Shown: one piece after another, positions 31,505 to 46,337 of the stretch
Numbering within the stretch: position 1 is the stretch's first letter
How the letters are laid out: each line of letters opens with the position of its first letter
From: Chrysomallon squamiferum
Taxonomy: Eukaryota > Mollusca > Gastropoda > Neomphalida > Peltospiridae
Assembly (NCBI GenBank): GCA_012295275.1
Contig: CM022669.1
Span: forward strand, 13,518,672-13,582,671
Reading direction: 5' to 3'
Length of the DNA stretch: 64,000 bases
Translations under genes and position numbers: made by a program
Notes under the pieces: generated by a model
What the model saw: the letters and a program-made list of their open reading frames with translations, nothing else
Told to the model about the DNA's origin: nothing
The model's database searches: none

Positions 31505-34040
31505 AGAAACCAAAAAAAAAACCAAAACAAAAGGAACCAAAAAACACTAAAGATATTCTAACAACAGCAAACAAACAAGAACATAACTTTTCATTCCACT
31601 TGCTTTTAACACTGAAAGTAAACAGCTAAGCAATCAAATTTTGTTTTGTCTTCTTTTCATTAGTTTTAGAGATTTATAGCTAAAAGCTGGTTAAGCAATA
31701 TATTTATTTGATGCAGCATTCTCATGCTTCGGTTGATGCATTAAACAAGCTGTATTTGTTAGAATCTAGCTGATCTGAACATAACATTTTGCTATCTATC
31801 TGCATTAAAAGAAGAAAATGGAAAATGTAGTTGACACATTTCAAGGTATTATTTTCCTAGAATAATTAAAGTATGTGTAATGAGGCAATATTGATTTAAA
31901 CATCAAACTGAACAATTAAACCAAAAAAAAAAAAAAAAAAAAAAAAAAGTAGGAAAAAAATTAAAACAATATGAAAATTAAGATTTTCTATATAACTATC
32001 TAAGTGCCTGTTACTAATATATATGTTGTCTTATTTGAATTAAATTATCAGTCTTGAATATTGTGGTATCTTGAGTAGTGTTGTCTTGTATTTACAATAT
32101 ATAAAAACAAACAAAAATCTTTATTTAAATAAGAAGAGCTGGATACTATTGCTTATTGGTTAGAGTGCTAGCCAGGAATGTAACAACACCTTTCAACAAA
32201 GATAACTAACTACGCTCTGCTGTCTTGAAATGGCCAACAGAAGAATTTCTCTTGTTTAGTTATGATGAGCACAGCTTATGAGATGACATGGTGATTTTCA
32301 CTTCATAACTATAATTTGCTCCTTGGTATGCATTTTTTTTTATTTTTATATATGTATTTTATATTTGCTTCACTTTGTTGCAAGACGTGTTTTAGCTCTT
32401 AATGGGTGACATAAACTTTGTTGTTCCTGTTGTGGTTATTTTAGAACGAATGTGCATTGTACATGTATTAAAAAGAATGCAGCTTCACACAGAGAGAGAG
32501 CGTAAAGAATCACAATGTCCAGATGGACCCCCACTTATATCAAAGAACAAAACAAAACAAAAACAAAAATTATTTTTTTTTTTTTTCGATATCGGATAAA
32601 TTAATAAAAAACAAAACTTTTCAGAGTTAAAGTGGGTAAGATATTGTTTGATTCACAAACTACCGTTCGTGTTTCTTCTTAATTACACCTGAGGTTAGTT
32701 TACCTGACGTTGTAGGTCTTCAGAAAGACAACTTTTCAAAGAATTTATGTTTTGTCGCATTGAATTATGACGTCAAGGTAAATATGTACGTGCTGGCAAC
32801 AAACAGTGAGTAGAACGTACCTAGGATCAGCTCAAAGAGAGTTTGTCTTGCAGTACGACGATGTTTTAACTGATATATCCACAGTTCGCTAAATAAGAAG
32901 GTGACATAAAAAAACCCATAAATTTAATTATATTATAAAGATTATGACAGAGGGTAGAACACCAACATGTTTTTGACACAGGTATATTTATGAATGTCAC
33001 CATAAAGCGAATGCAATAGAGTTGCGATACGACATGCTTCACTCCAGCATGCCCTTAGGACAAAATACAAATTTATTTGTTGTTTAGAAAATGTTCAGAT
33101 GTTGATGTTATCCACATTTATGACACATGATGAATCATTAACCAGTTCGTGCGTGTGTGTGGTTTGTATGTCTAGGTGTATATATATACACAAGCATACA
33201 AGAAACTATAATGCAGATGCGCACGCAAACACACCCTAAATTGTTTTATTTATTGATTTATCTGTTTTTAAATAGTTTTTACTTGTCTGTAACATCTGTG
33301 TTGAATTGAATAATATCCCTTACTGACACGTTTGATCACACATTCTGTCTTCCACTTCTCGTATTCACAATTAACGTAATGTGCGCATGCTAGTGAAATG
33401 TTGGTAAGGGAAGAAACTCTTAACGGAAGAACAATCAGTTATTCTTTCAAAAGTTGTTTCCCTTCCACAAATTTATATAAAATGGCCTCTTTCAAATGTA
33501 AATCTTTTTATATAATTCAGCATAATTAATACCTATCTTTTCATCATTTCTTCCCATGAAAAGGAATAAAGAATAATGGGTTTGTAGTCTGAGATAATAT
33601 GCTCAAAGTTTAGAACTAAAATTCCATTCTGTTCTTACAGAACTGCTAGCTTCCACGTTCATATTAATATTTATGAACTTATTTTAATAAAGAATTAAAT
33701 AATTAGAATTTAACCCCCCCACCCAAATAAGCAGTGGACCAGAAAGCAATTTCATATTGTTGGGTGCAGCTAAAATGTTTGCTGAATATTCATTCATAAA
33801 TCATTCAACAGACACAGTCAAAGTTTAAAGTGTGACAATGCAACAGGTGCAAATACAGGTATAACGCCAAGGCGAGAAACCGGATTTGTCCCCAGCAGAA
33901 ACTGCACGTCATAGCTAAACAAATCAAAGACCATTTTTTCTTTAGTAATCCTTCATACTGCAAGCTTTTGTTGAAATCTACGACATTTTCTCCAAACTCT
34001 TTGTATAAACGACTTCCGTATACCAGTTCTCGAAACTGAA
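31505..34040. other. Intergenic interval, tubulin 3' side to paralogue B
   Basis: It contains the tubulin 3' UTR (end not fixed) and poly-A at about 31922-31948. A weak A-box-like string TTGGTTAGAGTGCTAGCC lies at about 32157-32174, and a CA/TA run near 33180. Otherwise it is ordinary AT-rich sequence with no exon-like segment. Confidence 0.5.
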
Positions 34041-34534
34041 ATGAAGCTCCAGTACATCTGCAAAGTATTACTAATGTTAAAACTTATCACCGCCTGTTTT
34101 TGTGAGACCGACCCCCAGGGACATGTGGAACCCGTATGTAACTATCCTCCATTTCAAAACGTCGCGACAATGGATGATTTTCCGACCCCGGAGTATTTCT
34201 TCCGATGGTTAACGGAACCAGGCCAGCCTGTAATATTCAAATCTGTGCTGGAGACGTTTGAATTCCCGGCTTACAAGAAATGGACTGATGATTATCTTAG
34301 GTTAGTATTTTGTTTTACTGATTAATTAATTATATAGTACTAATGACAAAGTTTGAAATTGTTTAATCAGAGTATATTAACTGTATATATAATGAACTAT
34401 ATATATATAATTAACTGTATACGTAATTAACTATATATATAATTAACTATATATATATAATTAACTGTATATATAATTTGTATCAATTAAATAATAGGAA
34501 TATTTTACAACGAACAAACAAACAAACAAATAAA

Positions 34535-34565
<31 letters not shown>

Positions 34566-34783
34566 AAACAGTAACGAAATAAAACAAAATAAACAATAAT
34601 AATAATACTAATAAAAAGAAGAAGAAGAAAAAGAAAAAGAAGAAGAATAAGTAGAAATAGAAGAAGAATAAGAATAAAAAAGTAAGTAAGTAAATAATTA
34701 AATTAATAAATGATGGTATTTTAATCCCTTTAAACAGAAGAAATAGCTTCAATGAAATCTACAGAATTGTAATGTATATCATG

Positions 34784-34840
<57 letters not shown>

Positions 34841-35235
34841 TTGTATATTCTTTACATTTATTTCGTTATCTACATATACAGTTATTAACCAGATAGGTGT
34901 CATACCATACAACCAGTAATTAATTGTGTTGTTTTCACCGCTTAACAAAATGTGTCACTGTTATTAACAGAGAGAAATTCGGAGAGACAGTTGTACAGAC
35001 GGACAATTCCAGGAGAGATATTGAATATTTTGATAGTCTAAAGATGAAACCTTTAAAACAGTTTCTGAATGACTACAAGCAACGTGATCAGTACCTAGTC
35101 CACGTGCTACAGGAAGACATGAAAGGTGACTCATGTTTAATATTAAGTAAACATGCTAGACTCTATGTTATTATTTGTGGTGTAGCATATAAAATTTAGT
35201 ATTATTACCTAATAAATTAGTTTATAATAATTTTA

Positions 35236-35275
<40 letters not shown>

Positions 35276-35764
35276 ACAGGAAATATGCATTATCAAGAAA
35301 TATGTATAATTTCTGAGCATTTCAGGAAAATACGTGTAAATTCTGATTCACTCAGGGAACTGGCGATGCAGTGACTGCAAGTAGATCTTTTTCTAACTGC
35401 AGTCGATGGAGAATTTCACGAGTGAGATTAGATCATAAGAGGCCAGTGCAAGCTCCAGAACCCTGAAGTGCTTCAAGTCATAAACACTAAATATCACTGA
35501 GTTCTGAAACTGAACAAAATTGAATCAAAAAGTCCATTCAGTTATATTGTTATGTCCTAAGCAACAAAAAAGCATCTGTTTAATATCGCAGTTGGCACTT
35601 TCTACAGATCCTTGGCTCTGTGAATGTCTAGATTTCCCTTGGACAATCACAAATGCGGCCATATTACTTTCTGTTCCGTGATTACACATTTTTTCTGAAA
35701 TTTTCAGGAATTATACATATTTCCTGATAATATATGTATGTGGTTACTTTTTTCTTAACTCTTC

Positions 35765-35799
<35 letters not shown>

Positions 35800-35960
35800 T
35801 GTTTTTGTGTGTGTGTGTGTGTGAGTGTGTGTGTGTGTGTGTGATATGGTGTTGGTTGATGTATCCATAGTATTTATTGCCAAGTAGGTGATATTAAAGA
35901 AAAGCTACGAAAACCAGTTTCAGTAAGCTTTTATTTTTGTTTAACAACAACAACAACAAC

Positions 35961-35998
<38 letters not shown>

Positions 35999-36560
35999 CA
36001 ACAACAACAACAGTAGTAGTAGTATAGTAGTAGTAGTAATAATAACTACTTCTACAACTACAACTACTACAACAGTAAATCATTATCATCATAAAAAGAA
36101 GTCAAATCGATTAATTGCAAAATATTTTAAACATTAATCTCATTCAGAATGTTTTTTTTGAAAAGTAGCTGGGTGTATTTGTAGAGGACGTACGCGTACC
36201 TCGGTCTCTGCACTGCGGAGGGTTTCAGGATTTGTTTGACCAGTTCGTCATGTGGTTCAGCAGCGGCGGCACGAAGTCGTACTTACACAACGACGAATAC
36301 GACAACATCAACTGCATCCTGGACGGCGTGAAGCAGTTCAAACTCATAGACAAGGTGTATTTTTATTATACAATATTGATTTATAGTCTGACTGATCTTG
36401 TACCAGCGTTTTGAATATACATGTATATCACTAATAAGTTAACATTCGTTATGTCTATATCTATCTACCAGTCTGTCTCTCTGTCTGTCTGTCTTGATTA
36501 TTTTTTTTTATTTTGTTTTAACATTTCGTTTCCAAACATAGTTGTCATCTATAATTATTA

Positions 36561-36648
<88 letters not shown>

Positions 36649-38314
36649 CTGTGTGGTGAAAATGGCAACTGAATGAAAATGAGTTAAATTCGTATCCTCG
36701 TTTCTTTTTTTTTCAGAAATACTCCGACCAGATTAAAGCACGCAACTATAATCATGATTTAGGGTACAGCCCACTTGATATCGACAAAGTCGATATGAAT
36801 CAGTATCCCAATCTTCGCGATCTTCCGTGGATCGAAGCTCGCGTGGAGAAAGGAGACTGCATGTTTCTTCCAAAAGAGTATATTATTTATTTATTTATTT
36901 AATTTACTTGCTTATTTATTTATTTATTGTTACTGCTGGTGTTGTTGCTGCTTCTATTTTTATTGTTTATATCCTTTCATGCCAGTGACGTTTCTGCACT
37001 TGTTTTGTTTTAGCTGCTATCGATTCGTTGTTGATGAAGATGCTATAGCTGTTGTTTTGTATTATTTCTGTTACTGTAATAATTATGCTTGCAGTTGGTT
37101 TCATCTTGTGTATTCTCAAGGGGAGAGAAATCTTGCAATAAACCTCTGGTTTGTTCCACTGCCGTGGTTTAATGCAACAGACTGCGATCACAGAGTGACA
37201 CACAGTGAGGCCACGAAATACAAAGTGGCGGATAAAATAGAATTAATAAAGTAAGTCTACACACACGTACTAAAAAAAAAAAATAATAATAATAAAAAAA
37301 AAAAAAAAATTAAAAAATAAAAGTAAATAAAAATAAAAATAAAAATCAATTAAAAAAAAAAAAAAAAACAATTATCGAGCTACACAGGCCGTTTCCATCT
37401 ACATAATGGACGTTTAAATGAGGCAATATGTTCGAACTGAAAATATTTTATTACTAACAGTTATTAAATGTCAACCTTATTCTTTTAAAATTAACTTGTT
37501 TTGTTGTAATGTTAATCTTATTGAACTGTCCAATTTTTTTTTTTTTTTTTTTTTGCTCGTGTCGATGAATCTTATTAATTAATAATGAAGTTTAACAAGA
37601 TGAGTCCATTTTTACCTGTAATCGTGACGTCATCAAGCACATGACAGACAATTAGTATCAAAGTTTGTTCATGGACTGTCGTCATATATTCTTTCCTTTC
37701 TTTTTTCTCAAACCGTCATGTCTTAGTGCAGTCTTTAAAATGGCGTAGTTAAAATGTTTTGTTTTTATTAATGACTGATGTTCATTGAAAATAGCTAAAT
37801 ATTAATTACGTGGAAACATAATTTTATTATTATTATTATTATTATTATTTGACCATTTATTATTATAATTTAAGGTGTCCTTTAATGTACATTATGATTA
37901 CATGACATCTTAAAAACTCCTGCCCCATTAATATCCAATAACAGGCAACAGTCTTTTAGCAGAGAATAACAACATACCACGAAGAAACGATCGTAGCGGA
38001 TACCTTCTGTAACATTCTTAACAATGTAACATGAACAACGGTGTACAAACATCCTCTAACTTGTTCAAGTTGTTTTTTCTCTCTCACAGACGTCTGCTAA
38101 TACACACGTACAGAGACATGAAAGAAATACGCAAAGAGAACATTGATCTCATTTTACTGGAAGCTGCCAGGAAGGAAAGAAACAGAAATCGGGTAATCTT
38201 TATTTTATTATTATAATACTTTTTTTTTTTTTTTTTTTTTTTTCTCTGTATAGATTTACACGGTGAAAGTAGATTACATGTTAGATCACTCGCAACTACT
38301 TCCGGTGTTACGTG

Positions 38315-38360
<46 letters not shown>

Positions 38361-39176
38361 TTTTTTTTTTTTTTTAAATCCGATTTCAAGCTGATTATTT
38401 ATTTATTTCAGTATGATATTATGTTGATTCTCCTTCCTCCTATTCTCATTCTGAAAAGCAGTCAAAACTACATTATAGGTCCTTAAAATCATATTACAGA
38501 AAATTCGATACATTTTTTTTTTTTTTAATATTTAAATTCCATTTCATTGATTTGATACAAGTTTGTTAACAACCGTTTTGGCGAGAAAAAAAAACAACAA
38601 CAAAAAAAAAAAACATTTCCTTTCAATTTTTAGATTATTATTTTTTTTAATTGTATTATTAGTTTCATTTTATTTTAATACGTGCACGATTGATGTAGTG
38701 TGTTATTTTTCACTACAGCTATAACTCTAAATCGGGATATAATTATTCTTAAACGATAAGATATGGATATTTTATTAAACAACTGCTAACTTTTCAGTGT
38801 CGTTACAGCAAACACATTGGGAATCTGATAACATTATAAAATAATAATAATAATAAAACGCTTATAATAAAAATGTTAATAAGTAATCTAGAAGAACATT
38901 AAGCAGACAGCCATATTGTTAATGTATTCCTGAATTACGTAACTAAGTCACATTCTGTGTGAACAGGTAATGGAGTACCTCGACGTAAACAAAGATGGCG
39001 TCATCTCCTGGCCGGAACTTCTGCCGTTAAATATGAAGGATTTCCTCAAGAAGTTTATTGACATTTTAATGCTGCCACCTCACCTGGACGACCTGAAAAT
39101 AAATCTCAGAAAGATCAAGAAAAAGAAATCGGATTCCGCCATGCAGTCAGAAAATCAAGTGAAAGGAGAATTGTAA
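34041..39176 (+). CDS. Secretory JmjC-domain 2-oxoglutarate oxygenase with EF-hand (paralogue B)
   Basis: Seven exons: 34041-34300, 34971-35125, 36185-36354, 36717-36877, 37095-37250, 38090-38192, 38967-39176. They join to 404 residues with all phases closing. Residues 1-21 form a signal peptide (MKLQYICKVLLMLKLITACF...). The iron triad is H173-N-D175 and H252 (WFHLV), 79 residues apart, followed by GERNLAINLWF. The EF-hand loop at 341-352 (DVNKDGVISWPE) fits the canonical pattern. An N-glycosylation motif NATDCD sits where paralogue A has NTTDCD. The protein ends KGEL, a KDEL-like tetrapeptide. Exons 2, 3 and 4 have exactly the same lengths as in paralogue A (155, 170, 161) and all six intron phases match. 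Inferred role: ER-luminal peptidyl hydroxylase with Ca2+ sensing; substrate unknown. AATAAA motifs at 39390-39395 and 39484-39489 may end the transcript. Confidence 0.92.
34377..34480 (+). repeat. Short tandem repeat of about 20 bp in intron 1 of paralogue B
   Basis: Units built on ATATATAATTAACT with a variable TA core repeat about five times; one unit reads GTATACGTAATTAACT. AAAT and AC tracts follow (34525-34570, 34786-34840). Confidence 0.75.
35275..35745. mobile_element. MITE-like foldback element in intron 2 of paralogue B
   Basis: The left arm at about 35283-35342 and the right arm at about 35685-35735 are reverse complements with few mismatches: GAAATATGTATAATT on the left pairs with the same string read from the right arm, and flanking TTATCA and TTTCAG also match. 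The interior of about 340 nt is unrelated to its surroundings and has no ORF. A TA run borders the left end, so a target duplication cannot be fixed. Confidence 0.65.
35765..36057. repeat. GT array and AAC/AAT/AGT array
   Basis: (GT)n at about 35765-35842 is followed at 35943-36057 by AAC, AAT, AAC and AGT trinucleotide blocks, just before exon 36185-36354. Confidence 0.9.
36565..36646. repeat. (CT)n array in intron 3 of paralogue B
   Basis: About 80 nt of perfect CT ends 70 nt before the acceptor of exon 36717-36877. Confidence 0.95.
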
Positions 39177-39267
39177 ATTCGTTGATTTTTTCGGAAAACT
39201 TCGTCGTCTATTCTCGGATGAGTTCGTAAAATGTTGAAGTATTTCGAAACATAATTGGACGTTTTAT

Positions 39268-39309
<42 letters not shown>

Positions 39310-40900
39310 GTCACAGCAGAAGCGATAGCTTTTATTTATTTGCTGTTTCTGTGAGTTTTGAAAATTTAATTGAAAACTTACCTGTTTTTAATAAATCACC
39401 AACATCATACATTATTCTTTCCTTCCAGTTATAAAATGTAAAATGTAAAGTAATAGACGAGACACATTTTGATATCATTGCAAAATAAATTTATCTGCTT
39501 TTTTTCGGAAAATGTATATTAAAGTGTTTTATGAAAATAAATAGACGTTTGTGTTTGATCACATTTTACAAAACCTCTTTTTTCTTCTTTTGTTCACTCT
39601 TTCCTTCATTATTTATTTATTCATTCATCAATTCATTCACTGGCTCAATCATTATTTATTTTATTCAATTATTATTTAATTATTTATTATATTCTATTAC
39701 TGTTGTTGTTATTAGTATTACTAATACCACTACTACTATTACTACTACTACTACTACTACTACTACAACTGCAATTATTATTACTACTACTACTACTACT
39801 GTAGTTGGTGTTGTTAAACAAAAATAAAAGAATATTGAAATTAACTTTCGTAGCTTTTCTTTAAAATCATTTACTTTATTATTGTTGTTGCTGCTGTTGT
39901 TAATCGTGTCATTCTTGCTATTCATATTCATATTCATATTCACATTATTATTATTGATACTACTACTACAGCTATTATTATCATCATCATCATCATCATC
40001 ATCATCATCGTCATCGTCATTATTAATATAAATGAAGCAATAAGTAATATCACCCACAGAGCAATATCACCCTCCCAGTAAGCAATAGAAAAACGAGGTA
40101 CTCAATGACTCGGCAATTGTCACCACTGTGTCTAATAATGTGTTTTCTATTACCACCATTACTGACATACGGCACCAAAACAACACCAAACTATCAAATA
40201 ACACAGCGTCGATAATGAAGCTTAAATGTCAGCAATAACTAGGTCTGATTTGATTTCTGGGAAAACTTTCGTCAAATGTCCAATTCCCTTTCATATGATC
40301 CGAGTTCAAACAGAGTAATTTTGCTGATGTTAGAGACGTCAAGCTTCCAATTTGTGATTAATCTTGTTTTATTGTTTAAGCTTACTTTTTTCTTTTAGAA
40401 AAAAAAAGGAGTATATATATTCTAGTTTGTTAGTATTTGGAGTATTTCTGTCTTTGCTCTATATATATAAAAGCTACACTGTCACACTCTGTCAAAAATA
40501 ATAGTTGTACACTCCCCGAAAAAATACACTACTGCTACTACCACTACTACTACTACCACTACTACTACCACTACTACTACTACTTCTACTGCTACTAGTA
40601 CTACTTCTACTTCTACTACAACAACTACTACTACTACCATCACCTCTAATAATATATATATATAAATAAATAAATAAATAAATTGACAAAGAATAATTTG
40701 ACAATATTTAATAATATTACAAGACATCAGTGTCCTATGCAAACGCTCCCATGCAACGCTGGTGTCATTACTGTCAGTTATATTCCAGAAGGATGTTTTT
40801 ACGAAAAAACAGATAACAGCTGCTTCATAATTCATTACTGTCTGTTACAAAATTCGAATTTAAATCTTTCACGCGAGTTGGTTTGAAATGATGCATTGTT
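39177..40900. other. Downstream of paralogue B: trinucleotide arrays, no gene seen
   Basis: After the probable 3' UTR lie AAT (39261-39308), ACT (39715-39810), ATC (39978-40017) and ACT (40526-40640) arrays and a short AAAT run (40663-40683). No spliced coding pattern was found on either strand. Confidence 0.6.
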
Positions 40901-41177
40901 TTTCTTGAGTCTGTGACTCGTTAATTATCGCTGATGTCACCGCACGAACATCCAGACTCCCTGCTGAACACACAGACTTAAAAAGACAGACATTCCATGA
41001 ATGTGCTAATTACATCCACGACAAAAGCAAAATAGGAAATAAAATAAGAATATCTTACAAACTTGTTTCTCATTTGTTCATGAGAATATATTTACGTACA
41101 CAAATACGTACTTATGTACGTACAAACACATACAGGCACGTGTTTATAAAAAAACCATACATCCACACACACACGCT

Positions 41178-41209
<32 letters not shown>

Positions 41210-41974
41210 ACACACACAGAGAGATATACATACGTACATACACTCAAAATCACTCACAGACACGCATACATACATACATAAATAGAGACATTCGACCATC
41301 CACACATACATACACAAATATATATATTTATACGTGCACGTATAAACTTTTATTACAATGTACTGCACACACACCACCACAAACACATAAACATAACGTA
41401 GCTTGAGAAAGACACGACGAAGTTAAATAAAACTCAGAAAACCCAGCTCTTCATTAGCAAACAGCACCTGTGGACAAACTTTGTTCTGGCCTACAAAAAT
41501 CTGTTATTTGAATCACGTTTAAAGCAAGTTATTTACGTTAAAAACTCATGCATTTAGCAGTGTAGAAAATAATCAGAAATCTAATCAGGCGACTGAACCG
41601 TTCCACGGAAGGTCTTTTCGCTTTGCGACGAAACATTATTCGAGATCCAAAAGAATCTCCAGTGGCCTAGTCTCATCAGGCATGTTGTTGTACGTTACTG
41701 CTGATAAAACCCAAAGCAAGCAGATGATTTGCGAACATTATTTTTCACCGTTCTGGATTTCGCTGATGTTCAGGTCAAATTAGGTAAAATAAGGAATGTT
41801 AAAGACATCACAGTACGTTTGGATGGCAGTGTTTAGATGTCAGCAATACGTTTCACGTGTAATTTATAGAAATGAAACTCGCCTCCTCCACTGCATGAAA
41901 ATGATGTGTAATGTTAAGTTAGCAGTTGGGTATCGTTTTGTAACATACGTCTTCAAAAATACTTAAATAGACAG

Positions 41975-42016
<42 letters not shown>

Positions 42017-42094
42017 CATACATTCATACATACGGATATAAGAACGTACATATACATACATACATACATGCAAACATACATACACATATATAAC
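40901..42094. other. Non-coding stretch with CA/ACAT arrays
   Basis: CA and ACAT/ACGT microsatellites occupy 41095-41395 and 41974-42075. The intervening 41400-41970 is unique-looking sequence without a supported exon. Confidence 0.6.
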
Positions 42095-43955
<1,861 letters not shown>

Positions 43956-43959
43956 TATA

Positions 43960-44215
43960 AAATATATTTATAAAATAAAACGTAGATTATTTCACTAAAT
44001 TATTATATATATTTCATGCCTCTTACATCCAGATTCATTCACGGATTACTACACAGAAAGAAATTACAATTATTTAAGGATATCTAGTAGGCCTACAGTT
44101 TAAAACAGCTTACCTGGTTTTTGATTGTGCTGTTTTAGTTTTAAACTTTGCTGATCTACTAGTGCTGGCGAAAGATTGTATTAAAACACATATGACGTAC
44201 TTTTGTAAACAGAAC
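43960..44215 (+). repeat. Dispersed repeat, copy 1
   Basis: This segment aligns to the reverse complement of 55510-55780. Shared strings include AGTTTAAAACAGCTTAC, CAGAAAGAAATTA, GCTGATCTAC and AGTGCTGGC, in the same order with small gaps. No ORF or terminal repeat is visible. Confidence 0.8.
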
Positions 44216-44607
44216 CGTCTTAATGCTAATGGAAAGGAATTGTATTGTTAAAAACCATTATTTGGTCTGTATGCGTGCGCGCATGTGTGTAGGTGTACGC
44301 ATGGGTGTATATGTATGTACGTATATATATATCATATATGTGAGGGTGTGTGTACATAACAACGCATATGTCTGCGTATTATTTTATTTCATTACGACCT
44401 TGCTCTGTATATCAGCAATACAAATATATGATGTTAGTATACTTTTCAAATAAGAAAACTGTCAATATTTAGCATAAAACATAAGATATCTAGTATTTGT
44501 AGTAGTAGTAGTAGAAGTAGTAATAATAATCTGTGATGGTGGTTATTATTATTATCATGATGACAATGTTGATAATTATATAATAATAATAAAGACGAAG
44601 ATGATAA

Positions 44608-44643
<36 letters not shown>

Positions 44644-46285
44644 CATTCAAACGAACGAACAAAAACAAACGAACAAACAAATAAACAGATACACAGAATC
44701 AATTAATACAGTAAAAATAAAACAAATAATTTCAACTTTCTTCAAGAGGACTGCCACATTTCGCGAAGCTCTCTTTCCCGAATTGATTTTGCTAAATTAT
44801 CAAAATATAACTCATGCGTTAATGCCAGAAGCATTTTAATACAATGTGACTAGCATGTCTGTCACCAGCGTTTAATGTCACCACGATAGCAAACGAAGAG
44901 AAAAGAAAAAAACTGTTTTCATTTTGGTATCCGATAATAAGACAGGAATTTCACAAGATCTCTCCAATTAAAGAACGGTAATAGGAAGACGAATTTCTTT
45001 AATCTTGCGCTATCGCCAGCTCGCTGAAAGGTAAAATACAATTAAAACTGCTAACGCTGCTAGCTGCCAGCGAAATATTAAATCGAATTTGAAATTTGTA
45101 ATTAGAAAAAATATATCAGAAGAAAAAAAAGTGAGAGAGAGACAGAAAGAGAGAAAGAGAAAAAACCACAAAAAAACCACACACCAAAATAACAACAACA
45201 AAAAAACAACCGCATTATCCGCATGGTAATAAAAGAACATGAAAGTTATTGCTCAGATCTGAATTGCATGTTGTAGGAAATATCACTTATTAGACAAAAT
45301 AATATCTTGCAGCTAGAATGTCACCGTTTGATTTGTTCTTGAGACACATCTCCATAACCAAACATTTCCCTTTGAATGTTAATGCGAGCAAACTGTTTTA
45401 AGGAAAACTGCCTACGACACACGCTCCGAATATGTCTCTCGAGACGAGCATCGGGGCTATGCGCATAATCAGTGAAAATAATTAAGATAACGTATGCTTT
45501 AATCTGAAACGAGACGACGGTTCAAATGCATGATGATCATGATACTGTTTTCCTCTTTAACAAAAGGAAAGCCAAAATATCTTAGCCTGAAGGCTTTATT
45601 ATTTTTTTTTTGCTATTGGATAAGCGATACAATTTGCTCTGATGCCGTTATGAAAAACAATATTGTTGGAGTTATTAACGTAACTAGAAAACAACATTGC
45701 TGCTCTGGGTCAGTGAAGTGCTTAGGTTGTTTGTATTGTCCTCATTCTGTCATTAAAACGATTCTGTAATAATAATAATAATAATAACAACATACAGCTG
45801 ATATATATTATTAAGGTAACAAACAACGCTATTAATATAATCAGGAGAGAGAAAAACAGTGGTTCTGAGCAAATAGTTTATATAATAATGGTGGATTATT
45901 ATTGAAGCTTATAATAGATCAAAAAAACATTCGTTCGATTTTCAGATATATATTATATAAGGAGTACATAGCTAATTTATCGTTACTATTCACATTTATT
46001 AATAAAACTGTGACATTTACCTTGATTTAATATCCAGTTGCAATACCACTTCAAAAACAGTTATTTATATTTGATATGTCAAACTTACATCATCTTCGTT
46101 AAAATATTTCGGAAACTAACATATTATTATATTATTTCTTTCTTTCTTTCATTCTTTCTTTTTCTTTCTCTTCTCTTGGATATGGGTTTTTCACTAAAAA
46201 TTGTTTTTGTGTTTCTTTTCATCATCGAATCATTATTATATTATAGGGTTTGAATTCTTCTTCTTCTTCCTATTATTATTATTGA

Positions 46286-46337
<52 letters not shown>

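Noticed and set aside
32150-32290. A-box-like TTGGTTAGAGTGCTAGCC after tubulin
   Set aside because: It lacks a B box and tail and cannot fold as a tRNA. Noted only as a weak remnant.
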